Assembly (NCBI RefSeq): GCF_023897065.1 | Contig: NZ_JAMHIV010000004.1 | Span: forward strand, 124,001-188,000 | DNA from: Crossiella sp. SN42 | GTDB taxonomy: Bacteria; Actinomycetota; Actinomycetes; Mycobacteriales; Pseudonocardiaceae | Length of the DNA: 64,000 nt | Reading direction: 5' to 3' | Shown: positions 33,390 through 43,092 of the stretch, piece after piece | How positions within the stretch are numbered: position 1 is the stretch's first letter | Layout: each line of letters opens with the position of its first letter | Program-made: the position numbers and the translations under genes | The notes under the pieces: generated by a model | What the model was told of the DNA's origin: nothing | Databases searched by the model: none | Seen by the model: only the letters and a program-made list of their open reading frames with translations

Positions 33390-35264
33390 TTGAGCGGTTC
33401 GATGCAGTCGCAGCAGGGTCTCGGACTCAACGATCAGACCCTGGAGACGCTCACTTACGTACACTGGCTGGCCTCGCAGCAAGAGAAGGTGCTCCGAAAC
33501 GTAGGACTGTTCCAGTTTGTGCAACCAGTCAGCGAAGGCCAGCCGCTCCAGCATGCCTCGATCCCGAACGTGCACGACATGTACGGACTGATCGTCGGGC
33601 TCGCCGTTCGGCGACTCTGGTCGATACGCAAGCGCACGGTCTACGCCCTTCATCCTCAACTGGTCTCAGAACTCGACGACAGCACTTCCGGGGAACTACC
33701 AGCAGAAATCTTCGATCGTCTGCCGCGACCGGATCCGTTGATCGTGTTCCCTCAGCCTCTTCACGTCGCGACGCCGGACGGGAAGGTTGGACATGTCATC
33801 GGGTTCTATGTCTACGGACGGCTTAAAGTCACTGGCGGTGCTCTCTGTTCAAGCGGGGAGAGAGAACGGAAGGGCTTGGGGCTTCTGTTTCTCACCAGAA
33901 TCCTCGATGACCAAGGGCACCAGATTGACATTGACGTCACACGATTGACCATCCCCAGCGGGCAAGGTCACTTCACAGTGGACGACGCTGTGGACAACAC
34001 CCTGAAAGCCTTCGCCTCCGAACCCGACATGCATTACATGCCCGGACGGATGCAGGCCTGGCTGACCGCGCTCACCCGAGCAGCTGTCCACGTGCTGCTG
34101 TACCTGTGCAGCGAAGATCCCGACATCGCCAAACGACCAGCCTCGGCCACCCGCGGTGTCGGCCTGGCCAAGCCCGCCGACGGCGGCAAAACGCCTAAGC
34201 CTGTCACTCTCTTCAACGTCGGCTGGCAAGCAGGGCCGGCACTCTATGAAGCCCGGCGCACTTCGACCGCCCCGCAGCAGCCCGGCTTCCACACTCTCTG
34301 GGATACCGCCCACTCTGGTCAGTCCACGGTCGTCTTCGGTCATGTCAGCCACCGACTTGATGAGCATCTCGACCACACGACGACCGAGTTGGAGACGCTG
34401 CGCTCCACCCTTCAGCAGGCCAAGGAAGAAGCTGAGACCCAGCGCGCGGCCAACATCGAGCTGACGCGGAACCTGGCGGCCAGCGAGGAAAGCGCCATGC
34501 GGCTCAGCGCCGCACGCCGGCGGCTGACACACCACGTGCTGCGTCTGCGCGCCGCCGCGGCAGCCGTGGGTAGCCCTGACCATCTCGAGGCCTTGCAGCG
34601 CCAGCGTCGGCGGAGCCTTGATGACCTCGAGGCCGCGCACCAGGTGATCGACGACCTCACCAGGGATCTGCAACACGCCCTCGATCAGCTCTCCCGGCCC
34701 CGCCGAGAACACGTCCCGGACGAGGCCCTGCTTCCCAGCGCGCCGACCACGCCCGCTGCGGACATCGCGGCCTATCCCGAAGACTCGTCATGGGAAGGCA
34801 TTCTCCAGGCCGCGGAGTCGTTGCCCCATCTGTGGATGAGTCCCGCGCTCGGCAAGATCGCCGCCGGTTTGCCGACGCGGCCGGATTGGCTGAGGACGAC
34901 CTGGAACACGCTGACCTCGCTGTCTGCCTACGCCCAGATGAGGACGCAGACACGCGCCGCGGGCGGCTCGCTGGCCTCCCTGCGGAACTTCCGCGCCTAC
35001 CTCCTTGCCGAAACCAGCGGTCTGAAGATCTCCGCAGCTCAGGTGGCAGGCTTTGAAAGCGACACTGTCCTTGGCAACAGCCGCCTGCGGGCACAGCGGC
35101 AGTTCCCAGTTCCCTCCGAGGTCGACTCCAGCCCACGAGCGCTCTATGTCTCCCATGTGCGCATCGGCCAAACTGCGCCGTTTCCCCGGCTGTACTTCCT
35201 CGACGTCGCCGAACTCGACTTGATCTGCATCGGCTACCTCGGGCCGCACCTGTCCACCCGATGA
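33390..35264 (+). CDS. AcrVA2-like domain protein with coiled coil
   Basis: 624 residues from a TTG with GGAG five bases upstream. Residues about 90-310 resemble the anti-CRISPR AcrVA2 fold in spacing and motifs: ELPAEIFDRLP, GFYVYGRL, VHVLLYLCSEDPDI and PVTLFNVGWQAGPALYEAR (AcrVA2 has comparable IF..LP, LLWLCVAEPDI and PFIYQIG..). This is from memory and needs a profile check. Residues about 335-460 are a long coiled coil; the C-terminal domain ends YFLDVAELDLICIGYLGPHL, a strand pattern seen at the end of several conflict proteins. AcrVA2 targets Cas12a mRNA; the role of chromosomal relatives is unclear. Confidence 0.6.
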   Translation: MSGSMQSQQGLGLNDQTLETLTYVHWLASQQEKVLRNVGLFQFVQPVSEGQPLQHASIPNVHDMYGLIVGLAVRRLWSIRKRTVYALHPQLVSELDDSTSGELPAEIFDRLPRPDPLIVFPQPLHVATPDGKVGHVIGFYVYGRLKVTGGALCSSGERERKGLGLLFLTRILDDQGHQIDIDVTRLTIPSGQGHFTVDDAVDNTLKAFASEPDMHYMPGRMQAWLTALTRAAVHVLLYLCSEDPDIAKRPASATRGVGLAKPADGGKTPKPVTLFNVGWQAGPALYEARRTSTAPQQPGFHTLWDTAHSGQSTVVFGHVSHRLDEHLDHTTTELETLRSTLQQAKEEAETQRAANIELTRNLAASEESAMRLSAARRRLTHHVLRLRAAAAAVGSPDHLEALQRQRRRSLDDLEAAHQVIDDLTRDLQHALDQLSRPRREHVPDEALLPSAPTTPAADIAAYPEDSSWEGILQAAESLPHLWMSPALGKIAAGLPTRPDWLRTTWNTLTSLSAYAQMRTQTRAAGGSLASLRNFRAYLLAETSGLKISAAQVAGFESDTVLGNSRLRAQRQFPVPSEVDSSPRALYVSHVRIGQTAPFPRLYFLDVAELDLICIGYLGPHLSTR

Positions 35265-35410
35265 GACCCACACCCCGCGGCACGGCCACTTGCCCCTCGG
35301 CGAAGGGTCCGATCGCCGGTGGCGCGATCGCAGTCGTGCAGAACTCGCGGTTGTCGTGAGCGCGCTGGTGGGTCAGCGGCCAGATGGTGCACGGCAGCGT
35401 GAGGTCAGTA

Positions 35411-35644
35411 TCAGCTGGGATTGCTCCACCACGGCAGGATCGGCGGCAGGTCACTGAGTCCGCGGGCCGGCTGCTTCGGCAGGGGGGACTCGTCGTCATC
35501 ACCGTCCCAGCGGCGGCCGTATTGGTCCGGGAGGCTTCCCCAGCCCCAGTAGGGAACCGGGTGCTCGGGCGTCCTGCCGAGCTCGTCCAGGGGGTCGATG
35601 CGCTGGTCCGCCACGGTGCAGAGGTGAGCCCAGCTGTCGCCCAT
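35411..35644 (-). CDS. Hypothetical 77-residue protein
   Basis: Minus-strand frame with aromatic-rich EHPVPYWGWGSLPDQYGRRW and an acidic DGDDDESP. Lies immediately upstream of, and divergent from, the first recombinase gene, a position where small accessory (excisionase-like) genes often sit. No HTH can be seen, so that role is only a guess. Confidence 0.5.
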   Translation of the reverse strand: MGDSWAHLCTVADQRIDPLDELGRTPEHPVPYWGWGSLPDQYGRRWDGDDDESPLPKQPARGLSDLPPILPWWSNPS

Positions 35645-35700
35645 GTCGGCCAGTTCCCTATTAGATGTGCGTGTTGATGCACGTCGTCGAAGGGCCGGTT

Positions 35701-37266
35701 GTGACGAGTTGGCGGGTGTTCTGGGTACCGCATGACGCGGTACGCGGCGGGGTACGGCGGAGGGTGCTGGAGGGCTGGGAGGATCTACCAGCACGCGAGG
35801 AAGATGTGGGGGCTCGGACGGGGGACGCGATCTTCCTGTCGCCGGACCACCGAGTCGACCCGGTCCTGAGCCTGTACGCGCAGTCGCTGGATTTCCGTAG
35901 CTATTCGGTCGAGACCAAGCGGAACTACACGACGGACATCGCCTTGCTACTGACCTTTCTGTGGAGCCGCAGGCGAACATGGACAGAGGCGCTGGCACGG
36001 GATCTGGAGGACTACGAGCATTGGCGGCGCATCGCGCCCGAGAATCCAGAGCGGATCGGCGGGTCGAAGTGGAACCGAGAACTGGCCGCGTTCTCCAGCC
36101 TGTTCGGATGGGCCGCCAAAACCCGTTGGATCACGCACAACCCGGTGGCGACGAAGCAGGTGATGGGCCGGCGTGGCGAGGTGCTGACGGTCCCGGCGGC
36201 GAAGGCGAAGGACAACAGGCCGTCGAACGTGCACTGGTTGACGCCGCGTACGTGGCGGTTGTGGACCGATGTTGGGTTGCGTGGCCACACCCGCGAGGGG
36301 GTGCCGGAGCCAGGCTGGACGGGTCGGCTGGAGGACAGGAATGTCGCGTTCGTACGACTGGTGACCTCCTCGGGTCTGCGGCGACTGGAGGCGGGGGCGC
36401 TGCTGACGTTCGAGGTTCCCAAGCTCCGTCTGTCCGGTGGCCGTTACTGCCACGGCAAGCTCGCCGCTGAGGTGACCCGATCGAAGAAGGCGCGGACGTT
36501 CTACGCCTCGGTCAGTGCGGTTGGCGATGTGGAAACCTACGTGGAGTCGTCGCGGGCGTGGGCGGTGCGGCAGGCCCAGAAGGCGGGCCGCTACGAGCGG
36601 CTGCCGGTGATGCGGATGGTTACCGAGGTCACCCGCGGGCTGAAGCCGATGGTGCGCTGGCGCGACCGGAACGACGTCCACGGCGAGACGGAGCTCAACC
36701 GGCTGACCTGGCAGGAGCGGATGCTGCTGTTCACCGACGGCCCTGACGGGCCCGAGCCGCTGTGGCTGTGGCTGAATGAGCAGGGTCGGCCGTTCCAACC
36801 ACACTCGTGGGAGGGCGTGTTCCGCACAGCGAATCAGCGGTGCGAGCGCGTGCTGACGCCGGCCGAGCACCTGGGGTGGGACCCGCACAAGGTTTATGCC
36901 CCCTACGCGACTGTGCATGCCGCCAGGCACTCGTTCGCTCTGTTCATGTTGGTTGTGCTGAACGAGGTGATGGACCAGCGTTATGGGCTGACACAGGCCG
37001 AGCGACGCGATTTCAGCCTGCTCTACGGCGACCCATGGTTCATGGTTCAAGGGCTCTTGGGGCACGCATCGCGAGAGACCACCGTCGAGACCTACCTCGC
37101 TCCGGTGAGGCACCTGCAATTGCAGTCGATGCTCGCCGAGACGGAAGCACCCCCCGACGCGCCAATGCCCGACCTGGATCGGCTGTTCGCGCGCGTAGCC
37201 CGCGAGGCCGAAGGCATTCAGGACATCGACGCTCGCATGGCACCCAGCACGGGCAGCGCCGGGTGA
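35701..37266 (+). CDS. Tyrosine recombinase 1 of the Tn554-like operon
   Basis: 521 residues; the GTG at 35701 follows AAGGG. N-terminal SAM-like DNA-binding domain (FRSYSVETKRNYTTDIALLL), catalytic domain with the first Arg in TSSGLRRLEAGALL, the HxxR box in HAARHSFALF, and LLGHASRETTVETYL with the late His and the tyrosine nucleophile. This is the only member of the operon with an obviously complete catalytic set. Its stop overlaps the next start by four bases (GTGA). Confidence 0.9.
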   Translation: MTSWRVFWVPHDAVRGGVRRRVLEGWEDLPAREEDVGARTGDAIFLSPDHRVDPVLSLYAQSLDFRSYSVETKRNYTTDIALLLTFLWSRRRTWTEALARDLEDYEHWRRIAPENPERIGGSKWNRELAAFSSLFGWAAKTRWITHNPVATKQVMGRRGEVLTVPAAKAKDNRPSNVHWLTPRTWRLWTDVGLRGHTREGVPEPGWTGRLEDRNVAFVRLVTSSGLRRLEAGALLTFEVPKLRLSGGRYCHGKLAAEVTRSKKARTFYASVSAVGDVETYVESSRAWAVRQAQKAGRYERLPVMRMVTEVTRGLKPMVRWRDRNDVHGETELNRLTWQERMLLFTDGPDGPEPLWLWLNEQGRPFQPHSWEGVFRTANQRCERVLTPAEHLGWDPHKVYAPYATVHAARHSFALFMLVVLNEVMDQRYGLTQAERRDFSLLYGDPWFMVQGLLGHASRETTVETYLAPVRHLQLQSMLAETEAPPDAPMPDLDRLFARVAREAEGIQDIDARMAPSTGSAG

Positions 37267-39011
37267 GTCCTCGCGGACGCGCGGCGTCCCTGCCCCCGGC
37301 CAACCACAGCCGCCCCGAACTGCTCGGGCCAGACGGACTGCTCGTCCGTCACCACAACGCGGCTGGGCACGTGAAGGAGTACGACTTCTCGACTCTCCCA
37401 GTCGCCGAGCCTTTTCAGCGCTCGCTCGCCACGCTGTTCGCCGCCCGCTGCGACAGAGCCTGGAGCCGCCACATCACCTCGAAGATCAAATACTTCCATG
37501 TGGCCGCCTTCACGACCTTCCTTTCGCAGCAGGACCGGCCGCCACAGGACCTGGACGAACTCGCTGCCACGACGATGAAGCGCTGGTGGCAGAGTGTGCA
37601 GTCAACCAGTACAGGCCGGCAGCGGTTCGGCACGGTGACTACCTTGCTGCGAGGAGATGCCCGGCTACAGACAGGACCGGTGGCGGAGGAACTGGCCCGG
37701 CGCATCGGACGGCTGCCGAGCACTCGGCAGTCCTTCAGCGAAGCGGACTTCGAGCAGGTACGGGTCGCGGCGCGGCGGATGTTCCGAGCAGCACGACAGC
37801 GGATCGAGGACAATGCCCGGCACCTGGAACACTGGCGTGCTGGGGAGTTCATCGCAGACAGCCGCGACTGGGAACTCGGACAGGCCCTCGACATCCTGGC
37901 ACGCACCGGCGACCTTCCCCATACCCAAGGCCCCAGTGGGCAGAAGACGCTGGCAGGGCGATACCGCCGGGTCCTGGGCGGAGCGTCCTCAGAGGTGACG
38001 TGGCAACGGCTGTTCCTGTCCCGGCCGGAGGCGACAGCGCTGGGGGTGCTGCTGATGGCCGAGTACGGCTGGAACCTGTCCGTGATCGACCGCGCTGCCA
38101 CACCCCGTGCCGCCGCGGATCCGGGCCACGACGGCCACCCGACTTACCGCATCCCGCTGGAGAAGTACCGGCGCGGCGCCGGGCACCACTACGAGACCGA
38201 GAACGTCACCGACAGCGGCGCGGACTCCCCGGGGCGACTCATCACTCAGGCACTGCGGGCGACGCGATTCGCCCGAGCCCTCGCCGACAGCCTCGCCCCC
38301 GGCACCGATCATCTCATCGCCTGGCGCACTCACCGCCCCGAGAAGACCAGCATCGACAAGGAACGACCACAGCCCGTCGGCCCAATCCGGTTCGGCGTGA
38401 GCTTCTCCGACGCCAAGGAATGGGGCACGGTGGTGGGCATCGGCGTGTCGCCGTTCCAGCGGGGACGCCGGACGGTGCTGGCCGTCGAACGTGGTGAGCG
38501 AGCCCAGCACTCGCAGGAAACGCACGACCGGACCTACGTGCTGCCCGACCAGCGGGTCCAGGCCGCGGCCGTTCCAGTCATCGCGGCCGGCGCCGCGTCC
38601 GCTGTCCGCAAGGCCCGGGAGACGGTGAAGCTGGTCGCCGAGCTGAGCCTGGTCCGTGACCCCACGCACGCGGAGACCGCGACCGCGGACTGCTCCGACT
38701 CCGGCGGCAGCCCCGTCCCCACCTCGGACGGAGGCTGCGGCGCGTCGTTCCTGATGTGTCTGGCCTGCCCCAATGCCCGTGTCCACGCTGACCATCACCC
38801 CAGGCTTGCTCATCTGCACCGTGCCCTCACCCACATGCGGTCCGTGCTGCCCGCGCACGCGTGGGAACAGGACTGGGGCGGTGCCCACACGCGACTGGAG
38901 GACCTGAAGAACAAGATTGGCGATGGCGGCTGGCGGCACGCGCTGGCCCGGGTCACCAGCACTGACCGCGAGATCGTCGATCACCTACTCACCGGAGACC
39001 TCAACCCGTGA
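37263..39011 (+). CDS. Recombinase 2 of the Tn554-like operon (degenerate catalytic site)
   Basis: 582 residues, coupled to recombinase 1 by a GTGA overlap. The layout is a core-binding domain (HITSKIKYFHVAAFTTFLSQ), then a large C-terminal domain. Where the first catalytic Arg would be, the sequence reads EYGWNLSVIDRA, as in the second protein of such operons. The C-terminal CGASFLMCLACPNARVHADH is a cysteine/histidine cluster that may bind zinc. Probably a structural partner that directs recombination rather than a catalyst. Confidence 0.75.
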   Translation: MSPRGRAASLPPANHSRPELLGPDGLLVRHHNAAGHVKEYDFSTLPVAEPFQRSLATLFAARCDRAWSRHITSKIKYFHVAAFTTFLSQQDRPPQDLDELAATTMKRWWQSVQSTSTGRQRFGTVTTLLRGDARLQTGPVAEELARRIGRLPSTRQSFSEADFEQVRVAARRMFRAARQRIEDNARHLEHWRAGEFIADSRDWELGQALDILARTGDLPHTQGPSGQKTLAGRYRRVLGGASSEVTWQRLFLSRPEATALGVLLMAEYGWNLSVIDRAATPRAAADPGHDGHPTYRIPLEKYRRGAGHHYETENVTDSGADSPGRLITQALRATRFARALADSLAPGTDHLIAWRTHRPEKTSIDKERPQPVGPIRFGVSFSDAKEWGTVVGIGVSPFQRGRRTVLAVERGERAQHSQETHDRTYVLPDQRVQAAAVPVIAAGAASAVRKARETVKLVAELSLVRDPTHAETATADCSDSGGSPVPTSDGGCGASFLMCLACPNARVHADHHPRLAHLHRALTHMRSVLPAHAWEQDWGGAHTRLEDLKNKIGDGGWRHALARVTSTDREIVDHLLTGDLNP

Positions 39012-41203
39012 CCACTGCTGCCGAACCGGACAGCGTTCGTCTTCCCCTGCCCAACCCCTGCACGCTGGTCGTTCCCGAGCACTTGATGAATGCCCAGCAC
39101 GCCCACCTCAACTCCCGCTACCGCGACCCGGTCTGGCCGATGGCGCCGCTGATCGAAGACCCCAGCCAGCCACGGAAGTCGATCTATTGGGAGAAGTGCC
39201 CAGCCGCAGTCCGGGAGGAGCTGCGGCTGCTGGCCTGGACGCTGATCAACGGCGAACTGCGCCGCACGTTCCTCAAGGCCCGCGGAGCTCGCATGCGCGG
39301 ACGTGTGTCCGCTGGGCAGATGCCTGCCACAGTGAACTACTGGTTTCAGTTGGCGACGTGGCTGGAGGATCGAGGCATCCGCGCTCTGGCCGACTGCGAC
39401 AGGGCGGTGCTGCACGAGTACGGCGTGTTCGTTCGGGACACCGCCGCCAGTCGGCAGATGGCGGAGAAGACGCTGATCTCGGTGACGCGGTTGTGGGCCT
39501 ACGACGAGTTGAGCCCGCAGGCGGCCGGGCTCGCGCGGCCGCCATGGGATGAGATCGGCTTGGACGATTACCTTCCCACCGCCACCTCCCTTGGCGGCGA
39601 GAACGACAGGGAGCCCCTGGCCGAGGAGACGATGGGCCCGCTGCTGGTCTGGGCGATGCGCGTGATTGAGGACTGGGCCGACGACGTCCTCGCCGCCTGG
39701 ACCGAGGCCCGTCGCCGTCGCGAGGCCGCCAGCCGCGCACCGTCAACAACTGCGGGCTTGGCCGCTCTCATCGCCTATCTCGACGCGAAGGTCGCAGTCG
39801 GCGAAGCCCTGCCCGCCACCAAGCGCAATGGCAAGGACCGGCTGGCCTGCACCTACATCGCCGCCATCACCGGGGCCTCCGTCCACCAGGTGAGCGTTCA
39901 GAATTCGCGGCGCGGCTTGGCACGGGTTGTCGCCGAACGGCCGGGACCGTGTCCGCTGGAGGTGCCGGTGACCGGCCGCATCGCCGGGACGCTCTGGCGG
40001 GATGCCCTCGACTTCAACGAGGTCCCCGTCTTGATGCGCCATCTAGGCACCGCCGCGTTCATCGTCTGTGCGTACTTGACAGGAATGCGTCCGCAAGAAG
40101 TGCTCGGCATGCGCAGCGGGTGCTGTCCCGACCCGGTGCCGGAACCGGGAGGTTCCCCTGGACGCCACCTGATTCGCGTCCACAGCGACGATGCTGACAG
40201 GGAGGCAGGCGGCGAGTTGGCGAAACCCCATCTGATCCGCAGCCGGCACTACAAGAACGCCACTGACGAGGACGGCAACCACCTATCCGCCGGTGTTGAA
40301 CGCGACGTCCCCTGGGTCGCGATCGCACCCGTAGTCCATGCGATCCGCGTCCTGGAACGCATCGTTCCCGAAGGTCATCTCCTGTTCGACCTCAACGAAC
40401 ACCAGTTTCGGGGCCCGCGCCCCGAAACTGGATCCCTGAAGGCGTCGGCTATGCGACGCCGGATCGAGGACTTCGTGGCCTGGGTCAACGCCGAGTCGCT
40501 CGCACACGGACTGTCCGACGAGGTCGTCCCGCCCGACCCACACGGGGCGATTGGCACCGCCCGGTTCCGGAGATCTCTGGCCTGGCACATTGCCCGCCGC
40601 CCCGGCGGCCTGGTCGCGCTCGCCCTCCAGTACGGCCACATGCGCGCTGCTCTGGCCACCGAAGCCTCCGAGGGATACGCCTCCCGCAGCAGGGGCGGCA
40701 TCCACCGCATCATCGACGTCGAGACCGCCCTGGCCGTCGCGGAAACGGCCGCCGATCTGCGCGAGCACTTCGAGGCCGGCGGCGGCATCTCCGGCCCCGC
40801 CGCCCGCCGCGCGCTCGTCGAGGCCGCGAACACCCCACGGTTCGAGGGCCGCGAGGTCAAGGCCGACTTCGCCCGCAAGTTCCTCGCCCGCGATGGCGCA
40901 GTCCTCTACGAGAACCCTCACGCGCTTCTGCTCTGCCTCTACAAGCGCGACCGAGCGCTCTGTGCCAAGGGTGAGCCACGCAACGCACCCACACTGGACC
41001 GGTGCGTGCCCGGCTGCGGCAACATCGTCCGTACCGACCAACACGCTAACCGGCTCCGGGAGCGAGCAGACGCCCTGGACAAGCGCGCCGCTCACGTCCC
41101 CCAGCCAATCGGCGACCGACTTCGGGCGAATGCCGGCCAGCTCCGCAGCTACGCCGATACCCACGTCCACACTCGCACCACACGGTCAAAGGGCGCCCGG
41201 TGA
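39008..41203 (+). CDS. Recombinase 3 of the Tn554-like operon
   Basis: 731 residues, GTGA-coupled at both ends. Catalytic-type segments: Arg in YLTGMRPQEVLGMRSG, the box TARFRRSLAWHIARR (the usual His is replaced by Ala), and LQYGHMRAALATEASEGYAS with the late His and Tyr. C-terminal Cys/His cluster (CLYKRDRALCAKG, CVPGCGN) then a coiled coil. It matches the large third recombinase of actinobacterial three-recombinase units. It likely acts with recombinase 1 in a heteromeric complex. Confidence 0.8.
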   Translation: MTTAAEPDSVRLPLPNPCTLVVPEHLMNAQHAHLNSRYRDPVWPMAPLIEDPSQPRKSIYWEKCPAAVREELRLLAWTLINGELRRTFLKARGARMRGRVSAGQMPATVNYWFQLATWLEDRGIRALADCDRAVLHEYGVFVRDTAASRQMAEKTLISVTRLWAYDELSPQAAGLARPPWDEIGLDDYLPTATSLGGENDREPLAEETMGPLLVWAMRVIEDWADDVLAAWTEARRRREAASRAPSTTAGLAALIAYLDAKVAVGEALPATKRNGKDRLACTYIAAITGASVHQVSVQNSRRGLARVVAERPGPCPLEVPVTGRIAGTLWRDALDFNEVPVLMRHLGTAAFIVCAYLTGMRPQEVLGMRSGCCPDPVPEPGGSPGRHLIRVHSDDADREAGGELAKPHLIRSRHYKNATDEDGNHLSAGVERDVPWVAIAPVVHAIRVLERIVPEGHLLFDLNEHQFRGPRPETGSLKASAMRRRIEDFVAWVNAESLAHGLSDEVVPPDPHGAIGTARFRRSLAWHIARRPGGLVALALQYGHMRAALATEASEGYASRSRGGIHRIIDVETALAVAETAADLREHFEAGGGISGPAARRALVEAANTPRFEGREVKADFARKFLARDGAVLYENPHALLLCLYKRDRALCAKGEPRNAPTLDRCVPGCGNIVRTDQHANRLRERADALDKRAAHVPQPIGDRLRANAGQLRSYADTHVHTRTTRSKGAR

Positions 41204-41622
41204 CCCCTGCACTCGACGAACGGCTCCGGATCCGCGTCGCGATGGCTCGCATCCTCGATGGCGTCCCTGAGCGATCCAACGGCGCGCTGACTGTTGTCGC
41301 TCTGGCGATCGAGGCTGGCGTCCCCAGGAACGCTCTCACGCAACGTCACACGGACTTGAAGGCCGAGTTCTACGCCCGCGTCGCCGAACGCACCGACGTC
41401 TCCGAAGTCGAGACCCAGCTCCGCGCAACTATTGCCCGGCTCAAACAGACGATCGCCAACAAGAACACCGAACTCGCTCAACTCCGTGCCGACGTCCCAG
41501 CACTCGTTCGGGTCGTCAATCAGCTCACGCTGGAGAATGAGCAGCTGCGCCTGGCTCTTGAACAGCCCGCACGGAACGTCATCTCGCTCCCGCTGCCTAC
41601 CTCACCCCAACCCAGGCGATGA
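41200..41622 (+). CDS. TnpC-like/DUF6262-type coiled-coil accessory protein
   Basis: 140 residues, last gene of the operon, GTGA-coupled. N-terminal HTH-like part (TVVALAIEAGVPRNALTQRH) and a long leucine-rich coiled coil (ATIARLKQTIANKNTELAQL). In Tn554, TnpC is a small accessory protein that affects orientation and frequency of transposition. The match in size, coiled coil and gene order supports the same role. Confidence 0.75.
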   Translation: MTPALDERLRIRVAMARILDGVPERSNGALTVVALAIEAGVPRNALTQRHTDLKAEFYARVAERTDVSEVETQLRATIARLKQTIANKNTELAQLRADVPALVRVVNQLTLENEQLRLALEQPARNVISLPLPTSPQPRR

Positions 41623-41736
41623 CCGAACATGTCGCACCTCGGCGAGCAGCCCGAAGTCTGCTGCTACCGATCTCCACTTCCTGGTGTGGTGGCCGCAACG
41701 GTTGGCCTTGGCTCAACTGGACGGCCTAAATCGGCT

Positions 41737-43092
41737 CTACGCGGCAGGGTTGTCGAGCCGCTGCCGCAGCACCTCGACGAGGTGAGGATCTTCCGCCCTG
41801 AGGAGTTCCTCGGCGTAGCGATGCAGAAGATCATGCAGTCGATAGGTTGTGGATGACAAAGGGATCACCAGTGCGCTGTCGCTCAGAGTTCGCAGTCCTG
41901 CCGCGGCTTCTGAGGACGTACAGTCAGCCAGGATCGAGGCTTCGCCCGCGGTGAAACGACGCCGCGACGAAGGCAGCGCGCCGAGCCGCCGGAACAGACG
42001 CGCAGATGTCGGTGCCAGTTGGCGGTAGGAGAGATCGAAGGCGGCACCGACAGCGTCGTCGGCACGGTTGCAAGCGGCCAGGCGGCCAACCTCTTCGTGC
42101 AGTTGCCGGTTGAGATCGGCGATGAGCCATGCTGGGTGCTTCACCAGGAGCGAACTCACGACGTGGACAGCTAGCGGCAGGCACGCGCAAAGATCAACCA
42201 ACTTCCTGGCCTCGTCGAGTTCGGCATCGACGCGGTCGGCCCCGACGACACGTTGCAGGAGGTCGATTGCTTCATCGGGGTGCAGAGTGGCGAGGTGCAT
42301 GAGGGGTGCGGCAGACCTGACCGCCACGCCAGTCAACATTGCGCGGGAAGTGATCAGCACCGTCGATCGCGAGCTACCTGGCATCAACGGGAGCACCTGT
42401 TCTGAGCCTGCCGCGTCGTCCAGGACGATCAGGAGCCTCCGCCGGGCCACCACCCTCCGGTACAAGGCGACGCGATCGTTGAGCGACTCCGGAACCTGGT
42501 CAGCCGGTACGCCGAGTGCCCGCAGCAGGCGTCCCAGCGCTTCAACAGGAGCAAGTGAGCTCTCCGGAGAGGAACCTCGAAGGTGGAGGTAGAGGCTTCC
42601 ATCGGGAAACCTCGGGGCTCGGCGGTGCCCCCATGCCACGGCCAGCCCCGTCTTTCCCACTCCCGGCATCCCGCTAATGACCACGGCGGCGGGCACAGAG
42701 CGGCGACCCAGGAACCACCGGCGGCGAGGAAGCAGTGCACGGTCGAGTGCAGCGAAGTCTGCTGAGCGGCCGACGAAACCCACGGCTTCCCCGGGAAGTT
42801 GCATGGGGCGACTGCGGAGTGGCATCACACGCTTCCCGATGGCCCGCCGCATTCGTGGCGTGGCTGCGACATACCCAAGGGCGGCCAACAGCGGTGACAG
42901 GTAACCAGGAACCTCGGCGAGGTTCGCGGCCCACTCCTCCTCATACCGCTTGCACGCCCGAGGCTCTCCGAGCCGTCGTGCCGCCCAGCGGACCAAGCAG
43001 AGCGCGCATCGTGGCAGCCACTCCTTGAACTCACCCACCAGCAACGGCACCAGCACGGCCGCGATCAACCACGGCATCGCCCCACTGCTCAT
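41737..43092 (-). CDS. Membrane-anchored NB-ARC (NLR-like) ATPase
   Basis: 451 residues. N-terminal membrane segment (LIAAVLVPLLVGEF), a juxtamembrane helix region with YEEEWAANLAEVPG typical of actinobacterial membrane-linked proteins, then NB-ARC: Walker A GMPGVGKT (141-148), Walker B LLIVLDDAA, the GxP-like ACLPLAV, and RLHDLLHRYAEE in the MHD position. It ends soon after the winged helix, so it lacks the usual C-terminal repeats. Predicted to be a membrane-proximal switch. Its ATG overlaps the stop of the PadR gene by four bases. Confidence 0.85.
   Translation of the reverse strand: MSSGAMPWLIAAVLVPLLVGEFKEWLPRCALCLVRWAARRLGEPRACKRYEEEWAANLAEVPGYLSPLLAALGYVAATPRMRRAIGKRVMPLRSRPMQLPGEAVGFVGRSADFAALDRALLPRRRWFLGRRSVPAAVVISGMPGVGKTGLAVAWGHRRAPRFPDGSLYLHLRGSSPESSLAPVEALGRLLRALGVPADQVPESLNDRVALYRRVVARRRLLIVLDDAAGSEQVLPLMPGSSRSTVLITSRAMLTGVAVRSAAPLMHLATLHPDEAIDLLQRVVGADRVDAELDEARKLVDLCACLPLAVHVVSSLLVKHPAWLIADLNRQLHEEVGRLAACNRADDAVGAAFDLSYRQLAPTSARLFRRLGALPSSRRRFTAGEASILADCTSSEAAAGLRTLSDSALVIPLSSTTYRLHDLLHRYAEELLRAEDPHLVEVLRQRLDNPAA

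Noticed and set aside
35947-37119. 390-codon minus-strand frame opposite recombinase 1
   Set aside because: Antisense to a clear tyrosine recombinase with all catalytic motifs.
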